A stretch of 64,000 bases of DNA from the NCBI RefSeq assembly GCF_001458735.1, contig NZ_CZQA01000012.1:1-64000 (forward strand). Direction: 5' to 3'. Below, piece after piece: positions 7,133 to 16,239 of the stretch. The DNA is from Candidatus Nitrospira nitrosa. Its GTDB lineage: Bacteria; Nitrospirota; Nitrospiria; Nitrospirales; Nitrospiraceae. How positions within the stretch are numbered: position 1 is the first letter of the stretch; each line of letters begins with the position of its first letter. The position numbers and the translations under genes are program-made. The notes beneath the pieces are model-generated. The model was not told the DNA's origin and made no database searches. It was given only the letters and a program-made list of their open reading frames with translations.

Positions 7133-7813
7133 ATGCGAACCCGTACACTGACTCTTGCGGCAGGGCTTTTCCTTCTTGCAGCCCCTTTATGGGCAGCATC
7201 GGACCCAGCCAACGATGACCAAAAAACCTTGTATGCCCTTGGCTTGGCTCTCAGCCAATCAATCGGGACATTCTCCCTGACCGAGGCTGAACTGGACATG
7301 GTCAAGAATGGGATGACCGATGGCGTGCTCAAGCGCTCGCCCAAAGTCGATCTCCAGACCTTCGGGCCAAAGATCCAGCAACTTCAGCAAGCCCGTCTGG
7401 CCCTCGTCGCCGAGGGTGAGAAAAAAGCTGGAGCCGCATTCACCGCCAAAGCAGCGACAGAAAAGGGCTCCATTAAGACTGAGTCCGGTATTGTGATCAC
7501 CCCGATCAAGCCCGGAACCGGCGCAACTCCGAAGGCAACCGATACCGTCAAGGTCCACTATCACGGCACCCTCACCGATGGGACCGTATTCGACAGTTCC
7601 ATCAAGCGTGGAGAGCCTGCCACGTTCCCCCTCGACAAAGTCATCAAGTGTTGGACAGAAGGGGTCCAACAGATTAAGGTCGGTGGCAAGAGTCGGCTGA
7701 TCTGTCCGTCTAGTCTGGCGTATGGTGATGCAAGCCCGCCTGGTTCACCCATCAAGCCAGGATCCACCTTAATATTTGAAGTGGAACTGCTCGAGATCGT
7801 GCCTGCAAAATAA
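7133..7813 (+). CDS. periplasmic FKBP-type peptidyl-prolyl isomerase
   Basis: 226 residues. A Sec signal peptide (about residues 1-22, ending LWAA) is followed by a helical FKBP_N dimerisation domain (about 28-110, starting KTLYALGLALSQSI). A C-terminal FKBP catalytic domain (about 135-224) contains VKVHYHGTLTDGTVFDSS, FPLDKVIKCWTEGVQ and the closing GSTLIFEVELLEI. This Mip/FkpA-like layout acts as a folding helper for envelope proteins by proline cis-trans isomerisation. The usual Trp of the pocket is present in KCWTEG. An AAAGGA site precedes the ATG. A strong hairpin follows the stop. Confidence 0.92.
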   Translation: MRTRTLTLAAGLFLLAAPLWAASDPANDDQKTLYALGLALSQSIGTFSLTEAELDMVKNGMTDGVLKRSPKVDLQTFGPKIQQLQQARLALVAEGEKKAGAAFTAKAATEKGSIKTESGIVITPIKPGTGATPKATDTVKVHYHGTLTDGTVFDSSIKRGEPATFPLDKVIKCWTEGVQQIKVGGKSRLICPSSLAYGDASPPGSPIKPGSTLIFEVELLEIVPAK

Positions 7814-7819
7814 CCGCGA

Positions 7820-7849
7820 GAGTGCCGCCTCCTCTGCGAGGCGGCACTC
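7820..7849 (+). terminator. hairpin terminator after the FKBP gene
   Basis: A perfect 12-bp stem GAGTGCCGCCTC / GAGGCGGCACTC (7820-7831 with 7838-7849) and a six-base loop begin seven bases after the FKBP stop. No clear T-run follows, so termination may be partly factor-dependent. Confidence 0.65.
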
Positions 7850-7918
7850 CATTCAGCTTTCTATCCACTGACCAATCGTGCAAACCAGCCCCGCTGAACA
7901 CCACCCCTCAAGACTGCC

Positions 7919-9235
7919 GTGAGTGACAGGGACTCTCTTCCTCGCACCGAATCGGCCTCCCCCTCACCAATGCGTTGGCTCATCCTCGGCTTACTCTTCT
8001 CCATCAGCGTCGTCACCTATATCGATCGGGTCAACATTTCCGTCACCGCTCGTCAGATGATGCCGGCTCTGGGACTGACCGACCAGGAAATGGGCTGGAT
8101 TTTCTCCGCGTTTGTCGTGGGGTACGCCCTCTTCCAAATTCCTGGGGGATGGTTAAGCGACCGCTGGGGAGTGCGCATCGTCCTCACTATCGCCCTCATC
8201 TGGTGGTCCTGTTTTACGGCCTGGACGGCCGTGGCTGCCACATCGTTCCTCGCTGGACCATTGGGAATCGTGAGCGCACTTGCCTTGATTCGCTTCTTCC
8301 TTGGGGTTGGAGAGGCAGCAGCCTTGCCGACCTTTAACCGAGCGGTCACGGACTGGCTTCCACGCCACGAACGAGGACTCGGTATCGGCATTGCCATTGG
8401 AGGAATCGGCGTCGGTGCGGCCATCACCCCTCCAATCACCGCTTGGATCATGGTCAACTATGGGTGGCAGACGGCATTTTATCTTTCAAGTGGTCTTGGT
8501 CTAGGTCTGGCCGTCATCTGGTGGCTGCTTGCGGCTGACCGCCCCACGAACCACCCCGGGTTCACTCCTTCCGTAGCCCCGATCGCCACGGCACCCACGC
8601 CGACTTCCCAGACTTTGATGCCCTGGGGTCGGCTCAGACACACCTCCACGGTCTGGTGGCTCATGCTGAGTTATGGATGCCTTGGCTATGTCGCGTACGT
8701 CTATATGTCCTGGTTCTATCTGTACCTCGTCAATGAACGAGGCTTCAGCATCTTACGCGGTGGACTCTTTGCCGCCGCTCCATTCCTGGCCATTCTCCTG
8801 TCATGCCCCCTTGGCGGATGGGTCACGGATCAACTGGCGGCCCGACATGGCGTCACGCGAGGGCGTCGGATGGTCGGCATGGCCGGGATGGGTCTAGCCG
8901 CTCTGTCCATTGCCATTGGCGCCCTGGTCGAATCACCCTACCTCGCCATTACCTGTCTCTCATTAGGAGCAGGATGGCTCTATTTCACCATAGGCGCCTA
9001 TTGGTCCTCCATCAGCGACTTGTCTCCTGCCCATGCCGGAAGCCTGTCCGGCTTGATGAACATGGGAGCCAATCTTGGTGGGGCAATCTCCCCAACCCTC
9101 ACGCCATGGATCGCGCAACAGTGGGGATGGCCTGCTTCGCTCGGCCTGGCAGCGTTCATGGCGCTGCTCGGTGGATTCATGTGGCTCCGTATCAATCCGG
9201 AAGAACGGCTCACGGAAGATGGTGTTGAGACCTAA
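7919..9235 (+). CDS. MFS transporter, ACS-like family
   Basis: 438 residues with about twelve transmembrane helices, from a GTG at 7919 (an in-frame ATG at 7970 is possible). The opening block YIDRVNISVTARQM and the first-loop signature GWLSDRWGVR match the anion:cation symporter branch of the major facilitator superfamily. That branch takes up organic acids such as hexonates, tartrate or phthalate using cation gradients. The substrate cannot be told from sequence. It lies alone between two peptidyl-prolyl isomerase genes. No regulator is adjacent. Confidence 0.85.
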   Translation: MSDRDSLPRTESASPSPMRWLILGLLFSISVVTYIDRVNISVTARQMMPALGLTDQEMGWIFSAFVVGYALFQIPGGWLSDRWGVRIVLTIALIWWSCFTAWTAVAATSFLAGPLGIVSALALIRFFLGVGEAAALPTFNRAVTDWLPRHERGLGIGIAIGGIGVGAAITPPITAWIMVNYGWQTAFYLSSGLGLGLAVIWWLLAADRPTNHPGFTPSVAPIATAPTPTSQTLMPWGRLRHTSTVWWLMLSYGCLGYVAYVYMSWFYLYLVNERGFSILRGGLFAAAPFLAILLSCPLGGWVTDQLAARHGVTRGRRMVGMAGMGLAALSIAIGALVESPYLAITCLSLGAGWLYFTIGAYWSSISDLSPAHAGSLSGLMNMGANLGGAISPTLTPWIAQQWGWPASLGLAAFMALLGGFMWLRINPEERLTEDGVET

Positions 9236-9324
9236 GTGCTCAGCCATCTCAGAGTTCAGCGTTTAGAACTCGGCACTGCAGTACTCCTTGTCACCAAGAG
9301 GATGCCCTTGTTACAGTCAGCACC

Positions 9325-9846
9325 ATGACGCTCCAATTTCAGAAAAAGGATCCTCGGATCACCATTACCACTCAGCTGGGGGAGATCAAGATCCGCCTGT
9401 ACCCTGATGCTGCACCTCGGCATGTCGAAAACATCATCAACCTGGTGAAGATGGGGTTCTACGACGGCACAGCATTCCATCGGGTGGTACCTGGATTTCT
9501 CATCCAAGGTGGCGATCCCTTGAGCAAGCAGCCGGATCGTATGCTCCATGGCACCGGTGGCCCCGGGTACTTTCTCTCTCCTGAACCGAACGATTATCCC
9601 CACAAGCGGGGCGCACTCTCCATGGCCAAGATGCCGCGTGAGAGCAACAGCACACGCGACTTCAACGATAACGGCTCACAATTTTTCATCTGTGTGGACG
9701 ACAACAGCGGATTGGACCGGCGCTATACGGTGTTTGGAGAGGTCTTTCGCGGGATCGACGTGGTCGACAAGATCGTCGCGGCGCCACGAGATCAATATGA
9801 CAATCCCCTCGATCCAATCAGAATGACCATGACCGTCAAAGAATAG
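9325..9846 (+). CDS. cyclophilin-type peptidyl-prolyl isomerase
   Basis: 173 residues forming one cyclophilin domain with FHRVVPGFLIQGGDP (catalytic Arg in FHRV), NSNGSQFFI-like NDNGSQFFICV, and a DxRYTVFGEV block (DRRYTVFGEVFRG). There is no signal peptide, so it is probably cytoplasmic and PpiB-like. It catalyses prolyl cis-trans isomerisation in nascent proteins. No strong ribosome-binding site is seen at the ATG. It is transcribed in line with the next gene 45 bp downstream. Confidence 0.9.
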   Translation: MTLQFQKKDPRITITTQLGEIKIRLYPDAAPRHVENIINLVKMGFYDGTAFHRVVPGFLIQGGDPLSKQPDRMLHGTGGPGYFLSPEPNDYPHKRGALSMAKMPRESNSTRDFNDNGSQFFICVDDNSGLDRRYTVFGEVFRGIDVVDKIVAAPRDQYDNPLDPIRMTMTVKE

Positions 9847-9891
9847 CCGGTCGACAGGAACAAACCCTCGTTCAACACCACCATCAATCCG

Positions 9892-10872
9892 GTGAACGCT
9901 CAAACCCTTCCAGCCTCAGATCCAGAATCCATTCGCCTGGCCGGCAACACCATCCGGCGAGGGGGGCTCGTGGCCTTTCCAACCGAAACGGTCTATGGAC
10001 TCGGCTGTGACGCGTTGAATCCTGATGCAGCGGCGAAAGTGTTTGAAGCCAAGCAACGGCCGCAATTCGATCCGCTCATCGTCCATATTGCCGATCGGAG
10101 GCAACTGGACAATGTGGTGAGAGCTCTTACAACAACAGCCCGGCAGCTCATCGATCAGTTTTGGCCGGGACCACTGACGTTGGTCTTGCCGAAACAGCCG
10201 ACCATTCCGGATCTGGTCACCGCTGGCCTGGATACCGTCGCCGTCAGAATGCCGAACCATCCGGTAGCACAGGCACTGATTCGAGAGGCAGGCACACCGA
10301 TTGCCGCACCGAGCGCCAATCTCTTTGGCTACGTCAGTCCTACAACGGCTCAACATGTGGCAGACGGGCTTGGACGTACGATCGATCTCATCCTCGACGG
10401 AGGACCTTGTCCCGTCGGCGTTGAGTCGACCATCGTCTCACTGATAGGCCCCCAGGCTGAATTGTTGCGACCTGGGAGTATCACGCTTGAACAACTCAGC
10501 GCCGCCATCGGCCCACTCAGCCGATCGTCTTCCGTGGTCGATCAGCCGACCGCCCCAGGACAACTGGCTCGCCATTACGCAACCCAAACTCCCGTCACAA
10601 TCCTGACCTCCGCCAAGACACGACCGACACCCACCAAAAACGAACGGGCTGGATTGTTGATCTTCTCGGAAGCCAATGCAACGGACGAGCGTTTTGCAGC
10701 GGTTGAGGCCCTCTCGGCAACCGGCGATCTTCGGGAAGCCGCACGCCATCTCTTTGCGGCTCTTCGGCGGCTGGACGCGCAAGGTTTGGATCGAATCTAT
10801 GTGGACCCTTGTCAGGAAGAAGGGCTGGGGGTAGCGATCATGGACCGCCTGCGCCGCTGCGCCGCCTTATGA
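9892..10872 (+). CDS. tsaC: threonylcarbamoyl-AMP synthase (Sua5/YwlC type)
   Basis: 326 residues from a GTG. The YrdC domain (about 10-200) makes threonylcarbamoyl-AMP from threonine, bicarbonate and ATP, the first step of the t6A37 modification of ANN-decoding tRNAs. Visible motifs are FPTETVYGLGCDA, KQRPQFDPLIVH, APSANLFGYVSPT and GVESTIVSL. A linker and a C-terminal Sua5 domain (about 230-326) make this the longer Sua5-type enzyme, not the short TsaC/YrdC form. It probably shares a transcript with the upstream cyclophilin gene. Confidence 0.93.
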   Translation: MNAQTLPASDPESIRLAGNTIRRGGLVAFPTETVYGLGCDALNPDAAAKVFEAKQRPQFDPLIVHIADRRQLDNVVRALTTTARQLIDQFWPGPLTLVLPKQPTIPDLVTAGLDTVAVRMPNHPVAQALIREAGTPIAAPSANLFGYVSPTTAQHVADGLGRTIDLILDGGPCPVGVESTIVSLIGPQAELLRPGSITLEQLSAAIGPLSRSSSVVDQPTAPGQLARHYATQTPVTILTSAKTRPTPTKNERAGLLIFSEANATDERFAAVEALSATGDLREAARHLFAALRRLDAQGLDRIYVDPCQEEGLGVAIMDRLRRCAAL

Positions 10873-10993
10873 GGCTCGCATCGTCCACCATGCCCTATAG
10901 ACTGATCCGCTAAAATAGACGACAGAACAATGAACAACTGTGTTGTGACTGTCTGTAAGGAACTCACACCTGGTGGGATAAAAACGGATAGTG

Positions 10994-11401
10994 CTAGAGG
11001 AACCGTACGCCCTTGACCGCTTTGGCGACAACGTACATCCGAATATTGTTACTTCGATCGTCCGCCGGAAAGAGGAAGAAGCCGGGCCGAGTTGAATCGT
11101 AGCCAGTCGTCGTGCCCACTAAAAGTTCGCCGTCCTGGAACGTGACCTCTACTTTTCTCCCGGACAAGGGCTTGCCTGGAACGAATGACTTACCCTCCTT
11201 GTAACTTCCATTTCCCACAAAGTCGCGCACGAAAAACACCGCCTTCAGCTCCTGCATGATCACGCGCGTGGGCGGGGCCGATGTCTTAGCTCCCTCTGCC
11301 TTCACGTGAAAATATTGGGCCCCGGGAGAGAAGTCTTGGGCATAGCCCTTCAACATTGATCCATTCTGATACCGCACAACGATCTTGGCTGGACCGGTCA
11401 T
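10994..11401 (-). CDS. conserved protein with duplicated beta-barrel-like unit
   Basis: 135 residues from the ATG at 11401, which has a GGGAGGG site; longer in-frame starts up to 11539 would overlap the upstream gene. Two similar beta-rich units are seen: KIVVRYQNGSMLKGYAQDF near residue 5 and KVEVTFQDGELLVGTTTGY near residue 85. Each is followed by an FF(V/L)F-type strand (AVFFVRDF, GFFLFPAD), ending in KGVRFL. The repeat suggests two small SH3- or PilZ-like barrels. No function is known to me. It follows the diiron MBL gene on the same strand, 113 bp downstream. Confidence 0.65.
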   Translation of the reverse strand: MTGPAKIVVRYQNGSMLKGYAQDFSPGAQYFHVKAEGAKTSAPPTRVIMQELKAVFFVRDFVGNGSYKEGKSFVPGKPLSGRKVEVTFQDGELLVGTTTGYDSTRPGFFLFPADDRSNNIRMYVVAKAVKGVRFL

Positions 11402-11514
11402 ACACCCTCCCTCATTCGCAAAGGCCTGACGTGCTGCTTTCGCAGTATCGCCGTGGCGGGCGTTATTCCCAAGAAAAATGTGATTCCTGAGGGGACTGAG
11501 CGGGTCTATCCGGA

Positions 11515-12240
11515 TTATGTCGTGAGGACCTCTCGCCACATCACGGCAAGATCGCGAAGTGCTGTACTTCCATCACCAACATAGACTGAGCCGTGCATCG
11601 TCGCGAGCCGTTTCGGCTGGAGTGCCGCCAGTCGGTTCAGCGTCACCTCCGTCAAGGAGCAATAGGGCACATAATTCGCCAACGGACCTCGCTGATACTC
11701 CAGCAGCGTCTCCCGACATCGGCCGATGACATCCGATTCCGTCATTGGTTCAACATCCCCATCTTGGTGAAAAAGGTCCGAGCAGAGGAGCGTCCGTTGG
11801 GTCTCCTCGAACAGCAGTCCCGCTTCCCAACAATGGGGTACATGCGGCGTGGCGAGAAAACGAAAGCGATATCGTCCGGTTTCGAGTACGTCACCATCAA
11901 CCATCCCTTTGGCGGGACGAAGCGCCAGACAGTCGTCGACGCTCACCATCTTGCCGACCACACTGCACAGAACTTCCGACTGCGGAGCCAGCTGCTGCCA
12001 CTCCGGCACTGTCGCGCATTCGTCAGACTCGAAATGGCTGAACCCGATCCAGCGCAAGGTCTGCGGATTAATAAGCGACGCCACGGCAGATTTGACCTCC
12101 TGAAAGAGTGCCCGCGGACCGGTGTGGAACAGCAGCGGCTGATCGTCGCGCACCAAAAACTGACTGAACTGAATATTGAACGGTTCAACGAACGTGGTAA
12201 GACGGAATAGGTCCGGAGCGATCTCAGTGATCTTGGCCAT
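11515..12240 (-). CDS. MBL-fold diiron oxygen-binding protein (ODP-like)
   Basis: 241 residues of metallo-beta-lactamase fold. The metal ligands follow the flavodiiron/ODP pattern, not the hydrolase one: HFESDE (H-x-E-x-D) near residue 89, His in TPHVPHCW, Asp in [10 protein letters not shown] and His in TMHGS near the C-terminus. ODP-type proteins carry two irons and bind or reduce oxygen; the flavodoxin partner domain of true flavodiiron proteins is absent. It is cytoplasmic. A GAGGAG site precedes the ATG. A role in oxygen sensing or detoxification would suit a microaerophile but is inferred. Confidence 0.8.
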   Translation of the reverse strand: MAKITEIAPDLFRLTTFVEPFNIQFSQFLVRDDQPLLFHTGPRALFQEVKSAVASLINPQTLRWIGFSHFESDECATVPEWQQLAPQSEVLCSVVGKMVSVDDCLALRPAKGMVDGDVLETGRYRFRFLATPHVPHCWEAGLLFEETQRTLLCSDLFHQDGDVEPMTESDVIGRCRETLLEYQRGPLANYVPYCSLTEVTLNRLAALQPKRLATMHGSVYVGDGSTALRDLAVMWREVLTT

Positions 12241-12409
12241 GAAATCTCCTCAAGGATTTGGGGGGCCGATCATACGTAGGGCAGTGAAAGAGCAAGACGA
12301 CGATAGAAGGATTCTGATGATGTACTGAGGATGATTGCTACTGACGGCGATCATGCCAAAGCCACTTGTGAAATGATCCACGCACGTCAGAGTATCCCAC
12401 GCCATGTCA

Positions 12410-14023
12410 TCATTCGGTTTTCATCTCGCCATCCAGTAAGCGGAGAGCGTCCGTAAGGCCTTGCTGAGACCAGGAATTCTTCGGAAATCGCTTCAAATCT
12501 TCACGAAATACCTGCTCCGCTTCTACGGCGCGCCCCGCCTTGAGCAGAAGCATACCAAGCTCTTCTCTCACAGGTACCGTCCACTCGGGTGGCTCCCCGT
12601 AGACGAGCGCATCTTCTCGCCGCACGGCCTCCCGGAGATGAGTGATCGCGCCAGGCAAATCACCTTTCGCCGCGTCGATGTGGCCGGCAAGCACTTCAAC
12701 GGCAATATCCAGCACGAGGCCGGAGCTGTTGAATTCAAGCCGCAGAGGCCTCACCTGACGATCCTGAGCGATGGCGCGCAACTGCACCAACGTGGCATCG
12801 GCCGCCTTGAGGTGACCACGTGCCACCAACGCTCGCCCATGCGCGTACAGCCATATAGCACGGGCATGTAGCAGATCCTCAGCTGGCCCCTCCGCACTCA
12901 ACAGCTCGTCCCATCGACCGAAACGCACGCGCATCTGCAACTTGCGCGTCTGGTGATGCTGAAGAAAAGCCATTCCGGGCTCGTGTAACAATTCCTGGGG
13001 AACTAAGGCCGCAACCTTGTCTACCGCAGCGATGGCCTGCGCTTCTCGGCCGATCATGCTCACGGCAAACGCGAGAAAGTCGTAGTTATGTGGATAATAC
13101 CCAAGCACATAGATGCCGACCGCTGGGTTATGGTCTCGGAAGTAGGTTTCATCCGCATGCACGGCATGCTCGTTGGCCTTGATCGCATCCTCGTACCGGC
13201 CCACCCGAATGTAGATATGGCCCGGCATGTGCACCAGATGCCCCGCGCCAGGCATCAGGCCTGCGAGACGTTCGGCAGCCGCGAGTGCCCGTTCTGGTTG
13301 GACCGCCTCAACCGCATGGATGTAAAAATGGTTCGCACCCGGATGACCAGGTTCGGCAGCTAGGACTTGTTCGAGCCGTGACAAGAGCAATTCCGTATTG
13401 GGCCTAGGGTTACCCTCAGCCGTCCAATAGTTCCACGGGCTCAAGTCCATCAGTGACTCTGCATACAGCGTCTTGGCCTCGAAGTCATCCGTGAAACGCT
13501 GCACCACATCCGCCATCGCACGCGAATAGGCGGCATCCAATTCAGCCCGGTCTGTTGATGGCTCGGCTACGTACCGCATGGCAAGCGCTTGGATCATGGC
13601 TTGCTCTCGATCGCTCACCCCTGGTACACGCTGAACGGCTTGCTGAATCGCGGAATAAGCCAGACGACCGTTCGTAGCATCCATCGGCGCATTGATGTTG
13701 GGCCCATAGGCAAGCGCGATACCCCAGTAGCACATGGCACAGTCCGGATCGAGTCGCGTACCCTCTTGAAAGGACCGAATAGCCTCTTGATGGTTGAACG
13801 CGTAGTAGAGCCGTAATCCCTGATCGAAGTACCGCTGCGCAAGCGGCACCGTGGTGGTGATCGGATAGTGCAGCGTACCCAGGTTGTCATAGAGCGGCAC
13901 CTGAGCCGCCTCGCTTGTCTGAATCTGGGAACCAGGGTCCCCGTACGTGGCCTGCACTCCAGCCAAGCAAAATAGGAAAGTCACGATGAGAACGCTCAGG
14001 CAAACACCATCACCGTGTTTCAT
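12410..14023 (-). CDS. secreted TPR-repeat protein
   Basis: 537 residues when started at the ATG at 14023, which follows AGGTG and directly begins a signal peptide (MKHGDGVCLSVLIV, cleaved near residue 28); the frame extends upstream to 14152 without support. Tetratricopeptide-like helices begin with FDQGLRLYYAFNHQEAIRSF and CAMCYWGIALAYGPNI, recur through the centre (GRYEDAIKANEHAV) and end with a canonical pair near ELGMLLLKAGRAVEAE. TPR arrays mediate protein contacts. The DPDCAMCYWG block recurs in a family of envelope TPR proteins, but no catalytic domain is visible. Confidence 0.8.
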   Translation of the reverse strand: MKHGDGVCLSVLIVTFLFCLAGVQATYGDPGSQIQTSEAAQVPLYDNLGTLHYPITTTVPLAQRYFDQGLRLYYAFNHQEAIRSFQEGTRLDPDCAMCYWGIALAYGPNINAPMDATNGRLAYSAIQQAVQRVPGVSDREQAMIQALAMRYVAEPSTDRAELDAAYSRAMADVVQRFTDDFEAKTLYAESLMDLSPWNYWTAEGNPRPNTELLLSRLEQVLAAEPGHPGANHFYIHAVEAVQPERALAAAERLAGLMPGAGHLVHMPGHIYIRVGRYEDAIKANEHAVHADETYFRDHNPAVGIYVLGYYPHNYDFLAFAVSMIGREAQAIAAVDKVAALVPQELLHEPGMAFLQHHQTRKLQMRVRFGRWDELLSAEGPAEDLLHARAIWLYAHGRALVARGHLKAADATLVQLRAIAQDRQVRPLRLEFNSSGLVLDIAVEVLAGHIDAAKGDLPGAITHLREAVRREDALVYGEPPEWTVPVREELGMLLLKAGRAVEAEQVFREDLKRFPKNSWSQQGLTDALRLLDGEMKTE

Positions 14024-14227
14024 TGCAGCACCTAAAGTAGAGGAACTACAAAAATGGCTAAACCCATTTGTTTGCAACAGAAGCTGTATCGACTTGCGTC
14101 CTTGCTTATATCCAGATTGGTTGCTTGTTCGCATGTTGGTGCGAGAGAGCATAGTACACGGTTTAATGCTCGGGTCAGACCAGGCGGTTGTCGACGTGGC
14201 AAGTTAGTTCAAGCACATTGTTAAGCG

Positions 14228-14575
14228 CTATCTTCTATGACGAAGGCCATACGCATTGTATCTCCCTGCATATTTTATCGCTTGAGAGGTGAGATCTTCA
14301 TGCTCTTTAGTCAGGACCACATCGGAGGTTCCCCTAAAATTCTTTTCTCTCGCTTCGCAATATTTGCGATCTTTCTCAGGCACACCCGGAAAGTATTTTG
14401 CGAAGCCGTTAATGCTGAAGCACGCTATCTGGTCTTGAGCGATATCCCGCTCGGCATCGGCCTCGGGGGCAGCAACATTCAAGCCAACCAATTCATTTCG
14501 AAGGGTCGCCACTGGATCATCAGCCATCGCAGTTGACACTGCAATAACTAAAGCCAATAGCTGGATGTGCTTCAT
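14228..14575 (-). CDS. small secreted hypothetical protein
   Basis: 115 residues from the ATG at 14575 (a TTG four codons upstream is the only alternative). A signal peptide covers about residues 1-18 (HIQLLALVIAVSTAMA). The mature part has two cysteines (IACFSING, KYCEAREK) and is charged. No domain is recognised. About 200 bp on either side show no other gene. Confidence 0.5.
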   Translation of the reverse strand: MKHIQLLALVIAVSTAMADDPVATLRNELVGLNVAAPEADAERDIAQDQIACFSINGFAKYFPGVPEKDRKYCEAREKNFRGTSDVVLTKEHEDLTSQAIKYAGRYNAYGLRHRR

Positions 14576-14810
14576 ATTGCCCAACAACGTTTAGGAAGAC
14601 CTTCGTATAGAATCAGACCTTCTAGTTCCCATCCGTTTAATACGCTTCTGTGCTTCGCGAACGATACTCCATATCCGTTATCGGTCCAATCAGCGGCATC
14701 CTGTCAGCTATTGAGCACAAGTTTGTCTGAGGACCGGCGTACATCCTTCATTGTATAGAGTCACATTCATTCTAGGAGTCGGTACCGTCTCCACGCATTC
14801 CAACGCTCTG

Positions 14811-15584
14811 TCATCTTCCATACCCTGCCCGTGCGATTAGCTCCTTTAGCCCATTCAAATCCAACCACCCTGGCACTAGTTCCTTCCCCACGATGAAGCC
14901 TGGCGTCCCTGAGATGCCGAGTTCGCGGGCAAGAGCCCGGTTCTTCGCAATGACAGACTGCCATTTGGGATCGGCCATGTCGGCTTCCAACCGCTTCGCG
15001 TCAAGACCGACCTTCGCCGCGATCTTTAGAATCGATTCCTTCGTCATGTCAGCGTGCGACTCGAGCAGCGCTTCATGAAAGGCCTGGTGCTTCCCTTGCG
15101 CATATGAGGCGAGTGCAGCCTTCGCCGCAAGCTCAGACGGTTCACCCAGAATGGGGAAATCTTTATAGACGACCCGCACTCGAGGATCGACTTTCTGCAA
15201 TTCCGTGACGGCGGATGCCGCCTTCTTACAGAACCCACAACGATAGTCATAGAACTCCACCACGGTGATCTCGCCTTTTGGGTTGCCGCTGACCGGTGAC
15301 AGAGGATCGTGCAGCAACTCATCCTGCTTCGTTTTGAGGGCTACTTTTTGACGTTCCTTCTGTTCCGCTTCTCGTTTGGCTTCCATCGCCTGCAGCGATT
15401 GCTCGATCACTTCAGGATGGGCACGAATGTAGCGCTCAATCGCAGCATCAGCGACATCCGGAGCAGAAGTTGGTACACCCTTGGTATCCTTCGCCGTTGC
15501 AGAACAACCAGCGGCGAACAGGGCCAAGCCTGCAAGGATGGTCAGCGAGAGAAAAAACTCATTCTGGATGTTTGGACCACGCAT
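14811..15584 (-). CDS. DsbA-family thiol:disulfide lipoprotein
   Basis: 257 residues. The N-terminus has a lipobox (LFAAGC, Cys near residue 27), predicting a lipoprotein facing the periplasm. A helical segment (IERYIRAHPEVIEQSLQ) resembles the N-terminal extension of ScsC-type proteins. The thioredoxin-like DsbA domain follows with active site CGFC near residue 116 and the cis-proline loop GTPGF near residue 226. Such proteins oxidise or isomerise disulfides in exported proteins; the neighbouring Cys-containing secreted proteins are possible clients (inferred). An AGGAG site precedes the ATG. Confidence 0.88.
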   Translation of the reverse strand: MRGPNIQNEFFLSLTILAGLALFAAGCSATAKDTKGVPTSAPDVADAAIERYIRAHPEVIEQSLQAMEAKREAEQKERQKVALKTKQDELLHDPLSPVSGNPKGEITVVEFYDYRCGFCKKAASAVTELQKVDPRVRVVYKDFPILGEPSELAAKAALASYAQGKHQAFHEALLESHADMTKESILKIAAKVGLDAKRLEADMADPKWQSVIAKNRALARELGISGTPGFIVGKELVPGWLDLNGLKELIARAGYGR

Positions 15585-15652
15585 AGAATTTGACTCCTGA
15601 TCTAAGGATGATCAAAAAGAAAGGCCGCTGAGAATAGTGGGGAATGAGTTCT

Positions 15653-15886
15653 CTACAGCGTCCGGGCACAAAGCACTTCATCTTGGCGAAGTGCTTCGAG
15701 TGCAGTAGCAGGAACAGTCGTCACGGTAAGCGTACTTCCAAGGGCAGTAAAGACTTCGATCGAGTAGCCTTCGGTCCCATCCGGCGCCACGTGATGCTCA
15801 ACAAGCTTGACGATATCACCCCGACGGAGCTTATGCACCGGTAGGTCGCAAGCCAAAGCTGCATCTGTATAAAGATCAAATCTCAC
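15653..15886 (-). CDS. DUF4926 protein
   Basis: 77 residues containing the DUF4926 pattern: ACDLPVHKLRRGDIVKLVEHH, GYSIEVF, TVTTVPATALEAL and a final DEVLCART. This small beta-barrel family has no established function but is often found beside DUF6883 genes. Here its ATG overlaps the TGA of the upstream DUF6883 gene (ATGA), so the two are translationally coupled. Confidence 0.8.
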   Translation of the reverse strand: MRFDLYTDAALACDLPVHKLRRGDIVKLVEHHVAPDGTEGYSIEVFTALGSTLTVTTVPATALEALRQDEVLCARTL

Positions 15887-16218
15887 AATGCCCTCCGACT
15901 ATCAGGAATCAGTGTAATAAACTTTGTTATTCCCGACAAGTGTTCTGTCATCCAAATTGTTCGAACAGAGAGAATATTCCCATTAGGGCCCGTCAATGCA
16001 CCCCTGATTTCATAGTACTGCCCGAACTGGTTCCTCTCAAGAAGCGCTACATCTAACGGCAAAATCTGCTCGCGTAAGTCACGTAAGTGATGAACGGCGT
16101 TATTCAATTCATAGCCCGCTTGGCGTAAAAACGACGACTTGTCCCATCGAAGTTGTGGCACCAAGAGATAGCGTACGAGCTTCTCCACCGAAATGACTGT
16201 TTCAGCCGGTAACTTCAT
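15883..16218 (-). CDS. DUF6883 protein
   Basis: 111 residues matching the DUF6883 layout: VEKLVRYLLVPQLRWDKSSFLRQAGY, a central helix HHLRDLREQIL, then YYEIRGALTGPNGNILSVRTIW and a closing KFITLIPD. The family is uncharacterised. Paired with DUF4926 it has the size, overlap and mobility typical of toxin-antitoxin modules, but this role is only inferred. It starts 21 bases after the stop of the TPM gene and may be read from that operon. Confidence 0.75.
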   Translation of the reverse strand: MKLPAETVISVEKLVRYLLVPQLRWDKSSFLRQAGYELNNAVHHLRDLREQILPLDVALLERNQFGQYYEIRGALTGPNGNILSVRTIWMTEHLSGITKFITLIPDSRRAL

Positions 16219-16239
16219 GGCAACAGGCGAACAAAGTCC

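Noticed and set aside
11593-12210. 205-residue plus-strand frame opposite the MBL-fold gene
   Set aside because: It is antisense to a gene with all metal ligands conserved.
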